This document shows, one piece after another, positions 50,467 through 58,960 of a stretch of DNA of 64,000 nucleotides. The notes beneath the pieces were generated by a model. The model was not told where the DNA came from, ran no database searches, and saw nothing but the letters and a program-made list of their open reading frames with translations. The translations under genes were made by a program, and so were the position numbers. Source of the stretch: JANOMH01 sp031422295 (GTDB lineage Bacteria; Pseudomonadota; Alphaproteobacteria; Rhodobacterales; Rhodobacteraceae); the NCBI GenBank assembly GCA_031422295.1, contig JANOQM010000029.1, positions 111,050 to 175,049 of the forward strand, in the 5' to 3' direction. The stretch's first letter is position 1, and every line of letters begins with the position of its first letter.

Positions 50467-51390
50467 CTAATAGCGGATCTTGGGGTCGATCCATGCATAC
50501 AGCAAGTCCACCACAAGGTTGAACAAAATGGTCAGCACACCGACAAGAATGGTGATCCCCATGATCACCGAATAATCCCGGTGAAAGGCCGAGTTCACAA
50601 AGAACTGCCCGATCCCGCCGGTCGAGAAGTAGACGTCGATCACCACCGATCCGGTGATCATGCCTACAAAGGCAGGCCCCAGATAGGACAGCACCGGCAA
50701 CAATGCTGGTTTCAGCGCATGTCGCCAGATAATCCGGTGCATCGGCAACCCTTTGGCGCGGGCAGTCCGGATGAAACCAGAGTTCATGACTTCCAACATC
50801 GAGGACCGCATGATCCGGGCAATTGACGCCAGATAACCTGTTGATAGTGCAATCACTGGCATGATCACATTCTGCCATGCCCCACCGTTCCAGCCGCCAC
50901 CGGGCAACAAATCCAGCCAATAGGTGAACACCAGCACCAGAATCGGGGCCAGCACGAAACCGGGCAGCACTTGTGCGCCAATGGCGACGCCGACAGCCAG
51001 ATAGTCAATCCAGGTATTCTGCCGGATTGCGGCGATCACACCCAAGGTCAGGCCCAGCGTGACGGCCACGACAAAGGCCCATGCACCGTAAGTGATCGTG
51101 ACCGGGAACCCCTGCGCGATAATGTCATTCACCGTGCGGTCGCGGTATTTGAACGAAGGGCCGAAATCAAACTGTGTGACGACCTTCCATGTGTAATCAA
51201 CCATCTGCTTCCAATAGGGCTGGTCCAACCCATAACGGGCCTGAATATTCGCCATCACATCGGGTGGCAGCGGGCGTTCGGCGTTGAACGGGCCACCGGG
51301 GGCGGCAAACATCAGCATGAAGGATAGCACGATCAGCACGAGGATCGTGGGGATCGCCACCATCAGGCGGCGCAGGATATAGCTATACAT
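50467..51390 (-). CDS. oppB: Oligopeptide ABC transporter permease (OppB-like)
   Basis: A 307-residue permease with six membrane segments. The start MYSYILRRLMVAIPTILVL, the periplasmic loop with GPFNAERPLPPDVMANIQ and YGLDQPYWKQMVDY, and FGPSFKYRDRTVNDII are typical of OppB. The EAA loop is FIRTARAKGLPMHRIIWRH, and VFSTGGIGQ-like VYFSTGGIGQFFVNSAF ends the domain. It lies between oppA and oppC on the minus strand with short gaps. Confidence 0.93.
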   Translation of the reverse strand: MYSYILRRLMVAIPTILVLIVLSFMLMFAAPGGPFNAERPLPPDVMANIQARYGLDQPYWKQMVDYTWKVVTQFDFGPSFKYRDRTVNDIIAQGFPVTITYGAWAFVVAVTLGLTLGVIAAIRQNTWIDYLAVGVAIGAQVLPGFVLAPILVLVFTYWLDLLPGGGWNGGAWQNVIMPVIALSTGYLASIARIMRSSMLEVMNSGFIRTARAKGLPMHRIIWRHALKPALLPVLSYLGPAFVGMITGSVVIDVYFSTGGIGQFFVNSAFHRDYSVIMGITILVGVLTILFNLVVDLLYAWIDPKIRY

Positions 51391-51470
51391 GGCGTGGCGT
51401 CCCTATGACCGAATGCGAATGCACCGCGCCCCCCGGTCAGGAGGGGCGCAGTGTCGTCATCGGTGCGGGA

Positions 51471-53102
51471 TTACTCTGCGACCTTATACAGATCGCGGCT
51501 ATACCAGTTCTGCTGCACGTTATTGACCGGAAAGTCTTTGATCGCATCGTTCAGCATGAACACGGACGCGTAATGATAAACCGGGATCAGCGGCAACTGC
51601 TCGTCGATGATCGCCTCGGCTTGCAGATACAGCGGCATCGGGTCAGCCGAAGTTTTCGCATCGGCCATCAGCGCATCAAGCTCCGGGTTGGAATACTTGC
51701 TGTCATTATAGCCCGACCCAGTGGTCACGATATCCAGAAACGTGGACGGCTCGTTATAGTCACCGCACCAACCGGCGCGGGCCAGTTCAAACTGCTGGCT
51801 GCCACGGGCATCCAGAAAGGTCTGCCATTCCTGATTGGCCAGCGTGATTTCAACGCCAAGGGTAGCTTTCCACATCTGGCCAATCGCCACGGCCAAAGAT
51901 TGATGCGCCTCTGAGGTGTTATACAGAATCTCAAAGGTCAACGCCTCGCCGTCCGGCCCGTAACCAGCCTCGGCCATCAGCGCAACCGCGGCTGCATTGC
52001 GCTCTTCCTGCGTCATCGCGGCGGCGGCGGGCACGGGGACTTCCCAGCCAGCCGTGGCCCAATGGGTCAGCGTGTAAGCTGGCACCTGACCACCGGCGAG
52101 CACGTTGTTGACAATGATATCGCGGTCAATCGCCAGTGACAGCGCCTGACGTACGCGCACATCCTGCAACGCCGCCGGGCCGGTTTCGGTCAGGTTGACG
52201 TTGTAGTAATACGAACACAGCAACGGAAAGCTTTGCGCTTCGGTCGGGTATTCTTCCTTAAGGCGCGGGTATTGGCCGGTCGGCACTTCGGTCCGGTCCA
52301 GCTCGCCCGCCAGATAGCGGGTCAGGGCCTGATTTTCATCATTGATCACAAGGGTCACAACGGTTTCGATGATCGTGTTGGCATTGTCCCAATACATCGG
52401 GTTGCGCACCCGGACGAGGCGTTCCTGCGACACACGCTCGGTCAATGTATAAGCACCATTGCCGATCAGATTGCCGGGGGCAGTCCAGTCATCGCCAAAT
52501 TCGGTGACGTTGGATTCCAGCACCGGGAAGGTGGTGTAATGCGTGGTCATCTGCGGGAAATACGGCAGCGGTGTGGTCAGTTTCACGACCAGCGTCAGGT
52601 CATCGGGGGCCGACACGCCCAGCGCGTCCAGCGGCATTTCACCAGCAATCACGGCATCTGCATTTTCGACCGACATCAATGAGATGAACCAGGAATAAGG
52701 CGAGGCCAATTCGGGCGAGGCGGCACGGCGCCACGCATAAACGAAATCGCCCGCCACAACCTGCTCGCCATTCGACCATTTCGCATCGGGGCGCAGGGTA
52801 AAGGTGTAGGTCAGATTATCTTCGGACAGGGTAAACGCCGTGGCCACACCCGGTTCCAGATTGCCTTCGGCATCCTGGTTCATCAGCCCTTCGAACAGGT
52901 CGCGGATCACTTCCCCGCCCGAGACATCCTCGGCCACGCCGGGGTCGATCGAGGGGAAATCGTCAAGGATGCGGTAGGTGAATGTCTGGTCAGCGGCCAA
53001 AGCCTCGCCCGTCACCGGATGGACTGCCTGTGCGGCGGCGATCCCAGCCCAAGCCATAAGGGCGGTTGCAGCCCCGGCCAGAAGTGTTGCCTTGATGGTC
53101 AT
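51471..53102 (-). CDS. oppA: Oligopeptide ABC transporter substrate-binding protein (OppA-like)
   Basis: A 543-residue periplasmic binding protein of the SBP-5 family. A signal peptide is visible (MTIKATLLAGAATALMAWAGIAAAQA, cleavage after AQA). The domain starts with FTYRILDDFPSIDP. Family motifs are DLFEGLMNQDAEGNLEPGVA, YTFTLRPDAKWSNGE and DYNEPSTFLDIVTTGSGYND. Lengths and blocks match OppA. ATG 53102 has GGGAGA 6 bases upstream. Frames upstream to 53315 have no homology. It is the first gene of the opp operon. A 25-base imperfect inverted repeat lies about 190 bases upstream. Confidence 0.93.
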   Translation of the reverse strand: MTIKATLLAGAATALMAWAGIAAAQAVHPVTGEALAADQTFTYRILDDFPSIDPGVAEDVSGGEVIRDLFEGLMNQDAEGNLEPGVATAFTLSEDNLTYTFTLRPDAKWSNGEQVVAGDFVYAWRRAASPELASPYSWFISLMSVENADAVIAGEMPLDALGVSAPDDLTLVVKLTTPLPYFPQMTTHYTTFPVLESNVTEFGDDWTAPGNLIGNGAYTLTERVSQERLVRVRNPMYWDNANTIIETVVTLVINDENQALTRYLAGELDRTEVPTGQYPRLKEEYPTEAQSFPLLCSYYYNVNLTETGPAALQDVRVRQALSLAIDRDIIVNNVLAGGQVPAYTLTHWATAGWEVPVPAAAAMTQEERNAAAVALMAEAGYGPDGEALTFEILYNTSEAHQSLAVAIGQMWKATLGVEITLANQEWQTFLDARGSQQFELARAGWCGDYNEPSTFLDIVTTGSGYNDSKYSNPELDALMADAKTSADPMPLYLQAEAIIDEQLPLIPVYHYASVFMLNDAIKDFPVNNVQQNWYSRDLYKVAE

Positions 53103-53293
53103 TGTTTTCTCCCTGAATTTACGGCGCTCACCCGGGTTTGCCTCCCCCTGTGGCGCGGTTGATGGATAGGTCCCGTGGCGTTGCACGGGGACTGATACAA
53201 TCCTTTGGCGAATCTGTTGTAATGGCAAGGGGCCGCAACCCATGACCCTACGAAAGACGACCAACTGCCCGATCACTTGTCGGAATCTTCGGC

Positions 53294-53318
53294 ATAATGA
53301 CGAAAATCTCGTCACTAT
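53294..53318. promoter_or_regulatory. Inverted repeat upstream of oppA
   Basis: TGACGA-AAATC-TCGTCA is a perfect 6-bp inverted repeat; with flanks the arms match 9 of 10 (53294-53318). It lies in the 267-base gap between the monooxygenase gene and oppA and may be an operator for either gene. No regulator for it is evident nearby. Confidence 0.4.
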
Positions 53319-53369
53319 GACTGACCACCACTTCGGCGGAATCGCGTTCCGTGAAAAATCCCTGCCCGG

Positions 53370-55130
53370 TCATGCGCTTACCCCTAAAATTGCAGCCAAC
53401 ACCCGGCGCAACGCGGCAGCCGGATCGGTGGGCAAACTGTCACAGCGCCAGCCCACGTGCTGATCGGGCCGGACCAGCACCGCGCCCGAATCCCGCGTCT
53501 CACGCAGCCCCGCCCATTCGCCCAGATGGTCCTGATAGGGTTTGCGCGGCCCGATCCCATGCACCTTGATCCTGACGCCAAACTGAATGCCGACAGCTTT
53601 GGCAGCCGCCTCCCAGTCCTCGCCACCGATCCCGGTCAGAATGGAAAACGCCCCCTTGCCGCACAGGTCCAGTGTGGAGTGTTTCGCCCCGCTTGCATCC
53701 CAGACCCACGCATGGGGCACGCGGGCACCCGGCGTGGTGGTGGCCTGATAATGCAACTCCATATCGGCCAAGAGCGCAGGGTCCACCGCGCCATCGCGGA
53801 CCACGGCGCTGGATTTGTAGCGCTGGTTCATCTCGACCCCGTGGCAGTCAAACTCGTATTTCTTGAACGCAATCGCCGCCCGCAACGCCGCCCGCTGCTG
53901 TTCGGCGGCATCGCCTGTTTCATAACGCTTGTCCATATTCTGCTGCATGACCACCGGATCGACCGATCCCAACAGACCCAAAGCCTGGAATATCGGCCCA
54001 AACTCGTCAATCGACTGGTTGGCCCGCGTCACGATCTGTTTGGCAATTGGGGCACGTTCCACCGAATAGCTCTCCAACAACTCCCGCCCTGCCGTCCCCT
54101 TGACTGCCAAAGCCAGCTTCCACGCCAGATTAAACGCATCCTGTATCGCCGTGTTCGACCCCAAGCCATTGCTCGGCGGATGCCGGTGCGCCGCATCGCC
54201 CATGATGAATACCCGGTCCGTCTGCATATGGGTCGCGTACATATTGTTGACGGTCCAGGTTTTGGCCGACAGCAACTCAATCTGCAGCCCCGGATCGCCG
54301 ACCAATTGCCGGGCCACCGTGGTCGCCATCGCCGCATCGACCTTTGGGGCGGGCTGGTTGATGTCATAGCCCCAGCTGATCAGCCATTCATTCCACGGGC
54401 GGACCATGCGGATCAGGCCCATGCCGATGCCGCCAACAGTGGCCCCCGGCTGCATCACCCAATATAGAACCGATGGGCGGTGCGCGACGTGTTTGGACAG
54501 ATCGGCCTTGAACAGGATATTGACCGACCCGCCCACCCCCATCTTGCCCTCGAACGGCAGACCGGCAATCTCGGCCACGCGTGAATTGCCGCCATCCGCC
54601 CCAATCAGATATTTCGACCGGATCGACACTTCTCTGCCCGTCATCCGGTCCAGACACGTCGTCGTCACCCCCTCGGCATCTTCAATATGCCGCACATATT
54701 CGGTGGACATCCGGGCCTGCGTGCCCTTGCGACAGGCGGTCTTGAACAGCAGCGGCTCCATATAGGTCTGCGGCAGATCATTCATGAACGTCGGCGACGA
54801 CCGCAAATGTTCGGCCATACTCTCGGGCGAGGTGCCCCAGCTTTGGATGCGGCCAATTTCTTCGCCCGCCAGCGACTCGCAAAACACAGTATTGCCCATG
54901 TGTTCCTTGTCTGTGGCAAACATATAGGCCTCTTCCTCAACCTCGCGGCCCAGATCGCGCAACACCTCCATGGTGCGCTGGTTGGTGATAAGGGCACGCG
55001 GGGTATTGGCCAACCAGCGATAGCGGTTCACCACCATGTTCTGAATGCCATAGGACGACAGCAAAGCCGCCGATGCAGACCCCGCAGGTCCGGTCCCGAT
55101 GATCAGCACATCGGTCACGATATCAGACAT
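53370..55130 (-). CDS. FAD-dependent aromatic monooxygenase, phenol hydroxylase/TfdB type
   Basis: A 586-residue flavoprotein hydroxylase. The Rossmann motif VLIIGTGPAGSASAALL begins the protein, the DG motif is YLIGADGGNSRV and the second FAD motif is VFIMGDAAHRHPPSNGLGSN. A thioredoxin-like C-terminal domain follows, as in 2,4-dichlorophenol 6-monooxygenase. The substrate is presumably a phenol or other aromatic but cannot be read from sequence. The ATG at 55130 has GGAG 8 bases upstream. No other ring-cleavage gene is visible in the window, so the pathway is not defined. Confidence 0.87.
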   Translation of the reverse strand: MSDIVTDVLIIGTGPAGSASAALLSSYGIQNMVVNRYRWLANTPRALITNQRTMEVLRDLGREVEEEAYMFATDKEHMGNTVFCESLAGEEIGRIQSWGTSPESMAEHLRSSPTFMNDLPQTYMEPLLFKTACRKGTQARMSTEYVRHIEDAEGVTTTCLDRMTGREVSIRSKYLIGADGGNSRVAEIAGLPFEGKMGVGGSVNILFKADLSKHVAHRPSVLYWVMQPGATVGGIGMGLIRMVRPWNEWLISWGYDINQPAPKVDAAMATTVARQLVGDPGLQIELLSAKTWTVNNMYATHMQTDRVFIMGDAAHRHPPSNGLGSNTAIQDAFNLAWKLALAVKGTAGRELLESYSVERAPIAKQIVTRANQSIDEFGPIFQALGLLGSVDPVVMQQNMDKRYETGDAAEQQRAALRAAIAFKKYEFDCHGVEMNQRYKSSAVVRDGAVDPALLADMELHYQATTTPGARVPHAWVWDASGAKHSTLDLCGKGAFSILTGIGGEDWEAAAKAVGIQFGVRIKVHGIGPRKPYQDHLGEWAGLRETRDSGAVLVRPDQHVGWRCDSLPTDPAAALRRVLAAILGVSA

Positions 55131-55202
55131 CAACAACTCCCCCCATTCGCTCTCGCAACAGACCTAGCACCGCATCCCGGCGAAAAGCAAAGCCTGTCCT
55201 TT

Positions 55203-55230
55203 CCATTCTTTTGTTCCCAAATATCCCGGG
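55203..55230. repeat. 28-bp dispersed intergenic repeat, copy 2 (inverted)
   Basis: The reverse complement of this segment starts CCCGGGATATTT and ends GAACAAAAGAATGG, matching the copy at 41604-41631 at 26 of 28 positions. It lies in the 285-base spacer between the divergent monooxygenase and hemerythrin genes, in which I see no other feature. Confidence 0.75.
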
Positions 55231-55415
55231 GAGTCGCCATTGGTGCGCCATTGGTCCGAGCGACAATGGCGACGAGGGCTGGCCCCTCAATTCCTGCCTT
55301 TGGGCACGCGCATTCACGCCGGGCACGCACCCTCCCACGCGGCCGCCAAAAGCCATAATCCCTTGCGTATCAATTCTTTTGGCCACAGTTTGGCTGCAAG
55401 GCGATAGGAAACGCG

Positions 55416-55985
55416 ATGGATAACCTGAGTTTAGACCTGCGTGGTAGCCTGCCCGACGCCCTACGGGTGCTGTTGGCTGAATACCCGCGCGACGGCTGGG
55501 CGGCGGACCGGAACTTTCAGGGATTGGTCAGCTTTTGGCTGGAACGCCACATGATGTTCCGCAAACTGTTGGCGCTGATGCAGGCGGACACCGAGGCGCT
55601 GCTGGACCGAACCCTCGACCCTGCGCAATTTTCCAGCAAGATCAGCCGTTTGGGTGGCATGTTCGTGAATGATCTGCATGGCCATCATCAGATCGAAGAT
55701 CAGCATTATTTCCCGGTTCTGGCCGCCAAAGAGCGCAGCATCGCCCGCGGGTTCCAGATTTTGGACCTCGACCATCACGCCATTGACGGCCATCTGGACG
55801 GGTTCACCAAGGGGGCCAATGCTGTGTTGCAACGCCGCGACGACCGGGACGCGATGCAAACCGCCGCTGGCCGGTTTCACGGCGATTTGCAGCGGCTGGG
55901 CGGGTTCCTGAACCGGCATTTGATTGACGAGGAAGAACTGATCGTGCCGATCATCCTGCGGCACGGGGCGGGTAGTTTGGAATGA
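55416..55985 (+). CDS. Hemerythrin HHE-domain protein
   Basis: A 189-residue protein with a hemerythrin-like four-helix fold. Potential iron ligands are spread as expected: His in FWLERHMMFR, the cluster DLHGHHQIEDQHYFPVL, DLDHHAIDGHLDGF and HLIDEEELIVP. Such proteins bind a di-iron centre and sense or detoxify oxygen, NO or peroxide. The ATG at 55416 has AGGAA 6 bases upstream. The LysR gene begins 18 bases after the stop, so the two are likely cotranscribed and may connect oxygen/oxidant status with formate oxidation, as inference. Confidence 0.83.
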   Translation: MDNLSLDLRGSLPDALRVLLAEYPRDGWAADRNFQGLVSFWLERHMMFRKLLALMQADTEALLDRTLDPAQFSSKISRLGGMFVNDLHGHHQIEDQHYFPVLAAKERSIARGFQILDLDHHAIDGHLDGFTKGANAVLQRRDDRDAMQTAAGRFHGDLQRLGGFLNRHLIDEEELIVPIILRHGAGSLE

Positions 55986-56003
55986 CCAACCGGATGCGTT
56001 CAG

Positions 56004-56885
56004 ATGATTGACAAGCTGGAAATGTTTCTGGCGCTGGCAAAAGAGCAGCATTTTGGCCGCGCGGCGCAGGCTGTCGGCGTCACCCAACCCACCCTGTCGG
56101 CTGCAATTAAGCAATTGGAAGAACAGCTTGGCGTGATGCTGGTGTTGCGCGGGTCGCGCTTTGGCGGGCTGACCCCCGAGGGCAAGCGCGTGCTGGAATG
56201 GGCGCGGCAAATCGTCGGCGATACCCGCACGATGAAGGAGGAACTGCGCGCCGCGCGGGCTGGCCTGTCCGGCAATGTCCGCCTTGCCGTCATCCCTACC
56301 GCCCTGACCGCCGTGTCGCAACTGACGACGAACTTTGCCCGCGCCCATCCGAATGTGCGCTTTACGGTGCTGTCCGCTACATCCATCGACATCCTCAAAC
56401 AGCTTGAGGATTTGGCAATTGATGCCGGAATTAGCTATCTGGATAACGAACCGCTTGGGCGGGTTGTGACCGTTCCGTTATATAGCGAACGCTACGTGCT
56501 GGTTGTGCGCAGCGACGCACCACAGGCCGCTTTGAAATCCATCGCTTGGGCCGACCTTGGTACACTGCCCCTGTGCCTGTTGACCCCCGATATGCAAAAC
56601 CGCCGGATTATCGGAGGGCATCTGGCCGAGGCCGGGGTAACGGTGGCGCCGGCGATTGAAACAAATTCGACTATCGTGTTGATATCCCACGTCTTAAGCG
56701 GCGGCTGGGCCACGATCCTGCCGCAAAAAGCCGCCGAGATTTTCCTGACTTCGCCGCTGCGCGCGATCCCGATCATCGCCCCCGACGCCCGCCACGCCAT
56801 CGGCCTGATCGCCCCTTACCGCGAACCGCATACGCCGGTATTGGCCGCCCTACTGACCGAAGCCCGGCGTATGGCCGAAGATTGA
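56004..56885 (+). CDS. LysR-family regulator of the formate dehydrogenase operon
   Basis: A 293-residue LysR-type regulator. The helix-turn-helix HFGRAAQAVGVTQPTLSAAIKQLEEQLG lies near residue 17-45. An effector-binding domain follows (GNVRLAVIPTALTAVSQL, ending near LIAPYREPHTPVL). It precedes the fds operon on the same strand by 93 bases, the usual place for the fds regulator. An ATAG-N7-CTAT palindrome overlapping its stop codon is a probable binding site. The inducer is presumed to be formate, but this is not shown by sequence. Confidence 0.87.
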   Translation: MIDKLEMFLALAKEQHFGRAAQAVGVTQPTLSAAIKQLEEQLGVMLVLRGSRFGGLTPEGKRVLEWARQIVGDTRTMKEELRAARAGLSGNVRLAVIPTALTAVSQLTTNFARAHPNVRFTVLSATSIDILKQLEDLAIDAGISYLDNEPLGRVVTVPLYSERYVLVVRSDAPQAALKSIAWADLGTLPLCLLTPDMQNRRIIGGHLAEAGVTVAPAIETNSTIVLISHVLSGGWATILPQKAAEIFLTSPLRAIPIIAPDARHAIGLIAPYREPHTPVLAALLTEARRMAED

Positions 56886-56900
56886 TAGGAATTTCCTATC
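56884..56900. promoter_or_regulatory. LysR-type operator upstream of fdsG
   Basis: GATAGGAATTTCCTATC is a perfect palindrome around a central T. It contains ATAG-N7-CTAT, the classic LysR-family core, and starts inside the TGA stop of the LysR gene, 79 bases before the fdsG start. Confidence 0.6.
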
Positions 56901-56978
56901 GATTGACGAAAGATTGATCTTGAATTTCGGCGTAAAAAGGCGCTGTGACAACACAGGTTTTACCGCTCGGAGTCCCCC

Positions 56979-57437
56979 ATGTCGCAGTCACCCCGCATCC
57001 TTGAAATTATCGCCGCCCATGCGGGGCTGGAAGGGCCGCTTTTACCGATTTTACACGCCATTCAGGCCGAATACGGCCATATCCCGCAGGATGCGCTGCC
57101 GATCATCGCGCTGGCGCTGAACATCAGCCGCGCCGAGGTGCATGGGGTGATGTCGTTTTACCACGATTTCCGCGAAGAACCCGCCGGGCGGCATGTCCTG
57201 AAACTGTGCCGGGCCGAGGCCTGTCAGGCGATGGGGGCTAACACGCTGGCGGATAACGCAAAATCCCGGCTGGGCGTGGATTGGAATGGCACCACGGCGA
57301 ATGGCGCGCTGACGCTCGAGCCGGTCTTTTGCTTGGGCCTATGTGCCTGCGGCCCCGCCGCGATGCTGGATGGCCGGGTGATTGGCCGGGTCACTGCCGC
57401 CCGGATTGATGCGCTGGCGGTGGAGTGTGGCGCATGA
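56979..57437 (+). CDS. fdsG: NAD-dependent formate dehydrogenase, gamma subunit (FdsG)
   Basis: A 152-residue NuoE-like subunit carrying a [2Fe-2S] cluster. The four cysteines are visible as CRAEAC (about residue 75-80) and CLGLC (about 115-120). It passes electrons from the FdsA chain to FdsB, where NAD+ is reduced. The ATG at 56979 has GGAG 6 bases upstream, and its stop overlaps the fdsB start as ATGA (57434-57437). It is the first gene of fdsGBA. Confidence 0.95.
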   Translation: MSQSPRILEIIAAHAGLEGPLLPILHAIQAEYGHIPQDALPIIALALNISRAEVHGVMSFYHDFREEPAGRHVLKLCRAEACQAMGANTLADNAKSRLGVDWNGTTANGALTLEPVFCLGLCACGPAAMLDGRVIGRVTAARIDALAVECGA

Positions 57438-58960
57438 AAATCTATGTGCCACTAGATGCGGCAGCCAAAGCTTTGGGCGCGGATGCGGTTGCGGCAACAG
57501 TGCTGACCGAGGCGGCACGGCGTGGGGTTGAAGTGACCCTTGTGCGCAACGGGTCGCGCGGCATGGTCTGGCTGGAACCATTGATTGAGGTTGAAACTGC
57601 GGCTGGGCGCGTGGGCTTTGGACCCTGCGAACCCGCTGATGTTGCAGCGCTTTTCGACGATCTGGCGGCGCATCCCAAGGCGCTAGGCCGCGTCAATGAC
57701 ATCCCATTTTTCGCCCGCCAAACCCGCCTGACCTTTGCCCGCGTCGGCGTGATCGACCCGCTGTCGCTGGATGATTATCAGGCGCATGGTGGCCTGTCCG
57801 GCCTAGGCAAGGCGCTCACCTTGACCGGGGCCGACATCGTTAAACAAGTCACTGACTCTGGCCTGCGCGGCCGTGGCGGCGCAGGCTTTCCCACTGGGAT
57901 CAAGTGGAAAACCGTGGCCGAGGCGACTGCGGATCAGAAATACATCGTTTGCAACGCCGACGAGGGGGATTCGGGCACTTTCGCCGATCGGATGCTCATG
58001 GAGGGCGACCCGTTCACTCTGATCGAAGGCATGATTATCGCAGGGATCGGCGTGGGGGCGACGCGCGGCTACGTCTATCTGCGGTCAGAATACCCCGATG
58101 CGATTGTGGTTATGACCGAAGCCGTGCGCCGGGCGCAGGCGTTCGGATTGCTCGGCGCGTCGGTTCTGGGGTCCGGCCAAGCCTTTGATATGGAAATCAG
58201 AACCGGCGCCGGGGCCTATGTCTGCGGCGAGGAAACCTCGCTGCTGAACTCACTCGAAGGCAAGCGCGGCATCGTGCGGGCCAAACCGCCGCTGCCCGCG
58301 TTAGAGGGGTTCCTGGGCAAGCCTACGGTGGTCAATAATGTGATTTCGCTGGCGACGATCCCGGTCATCTTTGAAAAAGGTGCCCAGCATTACAAAGACT
58401 TCGGGCTTGGCCGGTCGCGCGGCACCATTCCTCTACAGATTGCCGGAAATGTGCAATTCGGCGGGCTGTTTGAGACGGCTTTTGGGCTGTCTTTGTTCGA
58501 AATTGTCAACGACATTGCGGGCGGTACGGCGACAGGTCGGCCTGTCAAAGCGGTGCAGGTCGGTGGGCCATTGGGCGCTTACTTCCCCCCTTCCAAATTC
58601 CAAACCCCTTTCGGCTATGAAGAATTCGACGGCGCGGGCGGGTTGATCGGCCATGCTGGCATCACCCTGTTTGACGACCAAACCGACATGCTGGGCATGG
58701 CCCGTTTCGCCATGGAATTCTGCGCGATTGAAAGCTGCGGCAAATGCACCCCCTGCCGCATCGGCGCGGTGCGCGGTGTCGAAACCATCGACCGGATCGC
58801 ACGGGGCGACGCCGCCGCAATCCCGCTGTTGACCGACCTGTGCGAAACGATGCGCGACGGCTCGCTCTGTGCGCTGGGCGGTTTCACCCCCTTCCCCGTG
58901 ATGTCCGCCCTGACCCATTTCCCCGATGATTTTGCCCGTATGAAGGAAGCCGCAGAATGA
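57434..58960 (+). CDS. fdsB: NAD-dependent formate dehydrogenase, beta subunit (FdsB)
   Basis: A 508-residue subunit made of an N-terminal thioredoxin-like [2Fe-2S]-type region and a NuoF-like part. The FMN/NAD site is RGRGGAGFPTGIKWK with NADEGDSGTFADR. GAYVCGEETSLLNSLEGKRG is also present. The [4Fe-4S] ligands are ESCGKCTPCR and a later Cys (GSLCALGGFTPFPV). It transfers electrons to NAD+. ATGA overlaps join it to fdsG and fdsA. Confidence 0.95.
   Translation: MKIYVPLDAAAKALGADAVAATVLTEAARRGVEVTLVRNGSRGMVWLEPLIEVETAAGRVGFGPCEPADVAALFDDLAAHPKALGRVNDIPFFARQTRLTFARVGVIDPLSLDDYQAHGGLSGLGKALTLTGADIVKQVTDSGLRGRGGAGFPTGIKWKTVAEATADQKYIVCNADEGDSGTFADRMLMEGDPFTLIEGMIIAGIGVGATRGYVYLRSEYPDAIVVMTEAVRRAQAFGLLGASVLGSGQAFDMEIRTGAGAYVCGEETSLLNSLEGKRGIVRAKPPLPALEGFLGKPTVVNNVISLATIPVIFEKGAQHYKDFGLGRSRGTIPLQIAGNVQFGGLFETAFGLSLFEIVNDIAGGTATGRPVKAVQVGGPLGAYFPPSKFQTPFGYEEFDGAGGLIGHAGITLFDDQTDMLGMARFAMEFCAIESCGKCTPCRIGAVRGVETIDRIARGDAAAIPLLTDLCETMRDGSLCALGGFTPFPVMSALTHFPDDFARMKEAAE

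Noticed and set aside
50453..50920. N-terminal extension of oppC
   Set aside because: The region overlaps oppB and gives Cys/His/Arg-rich sequence unlike a permease; ATG 50452 with AGGAGG upstream is the natural start.
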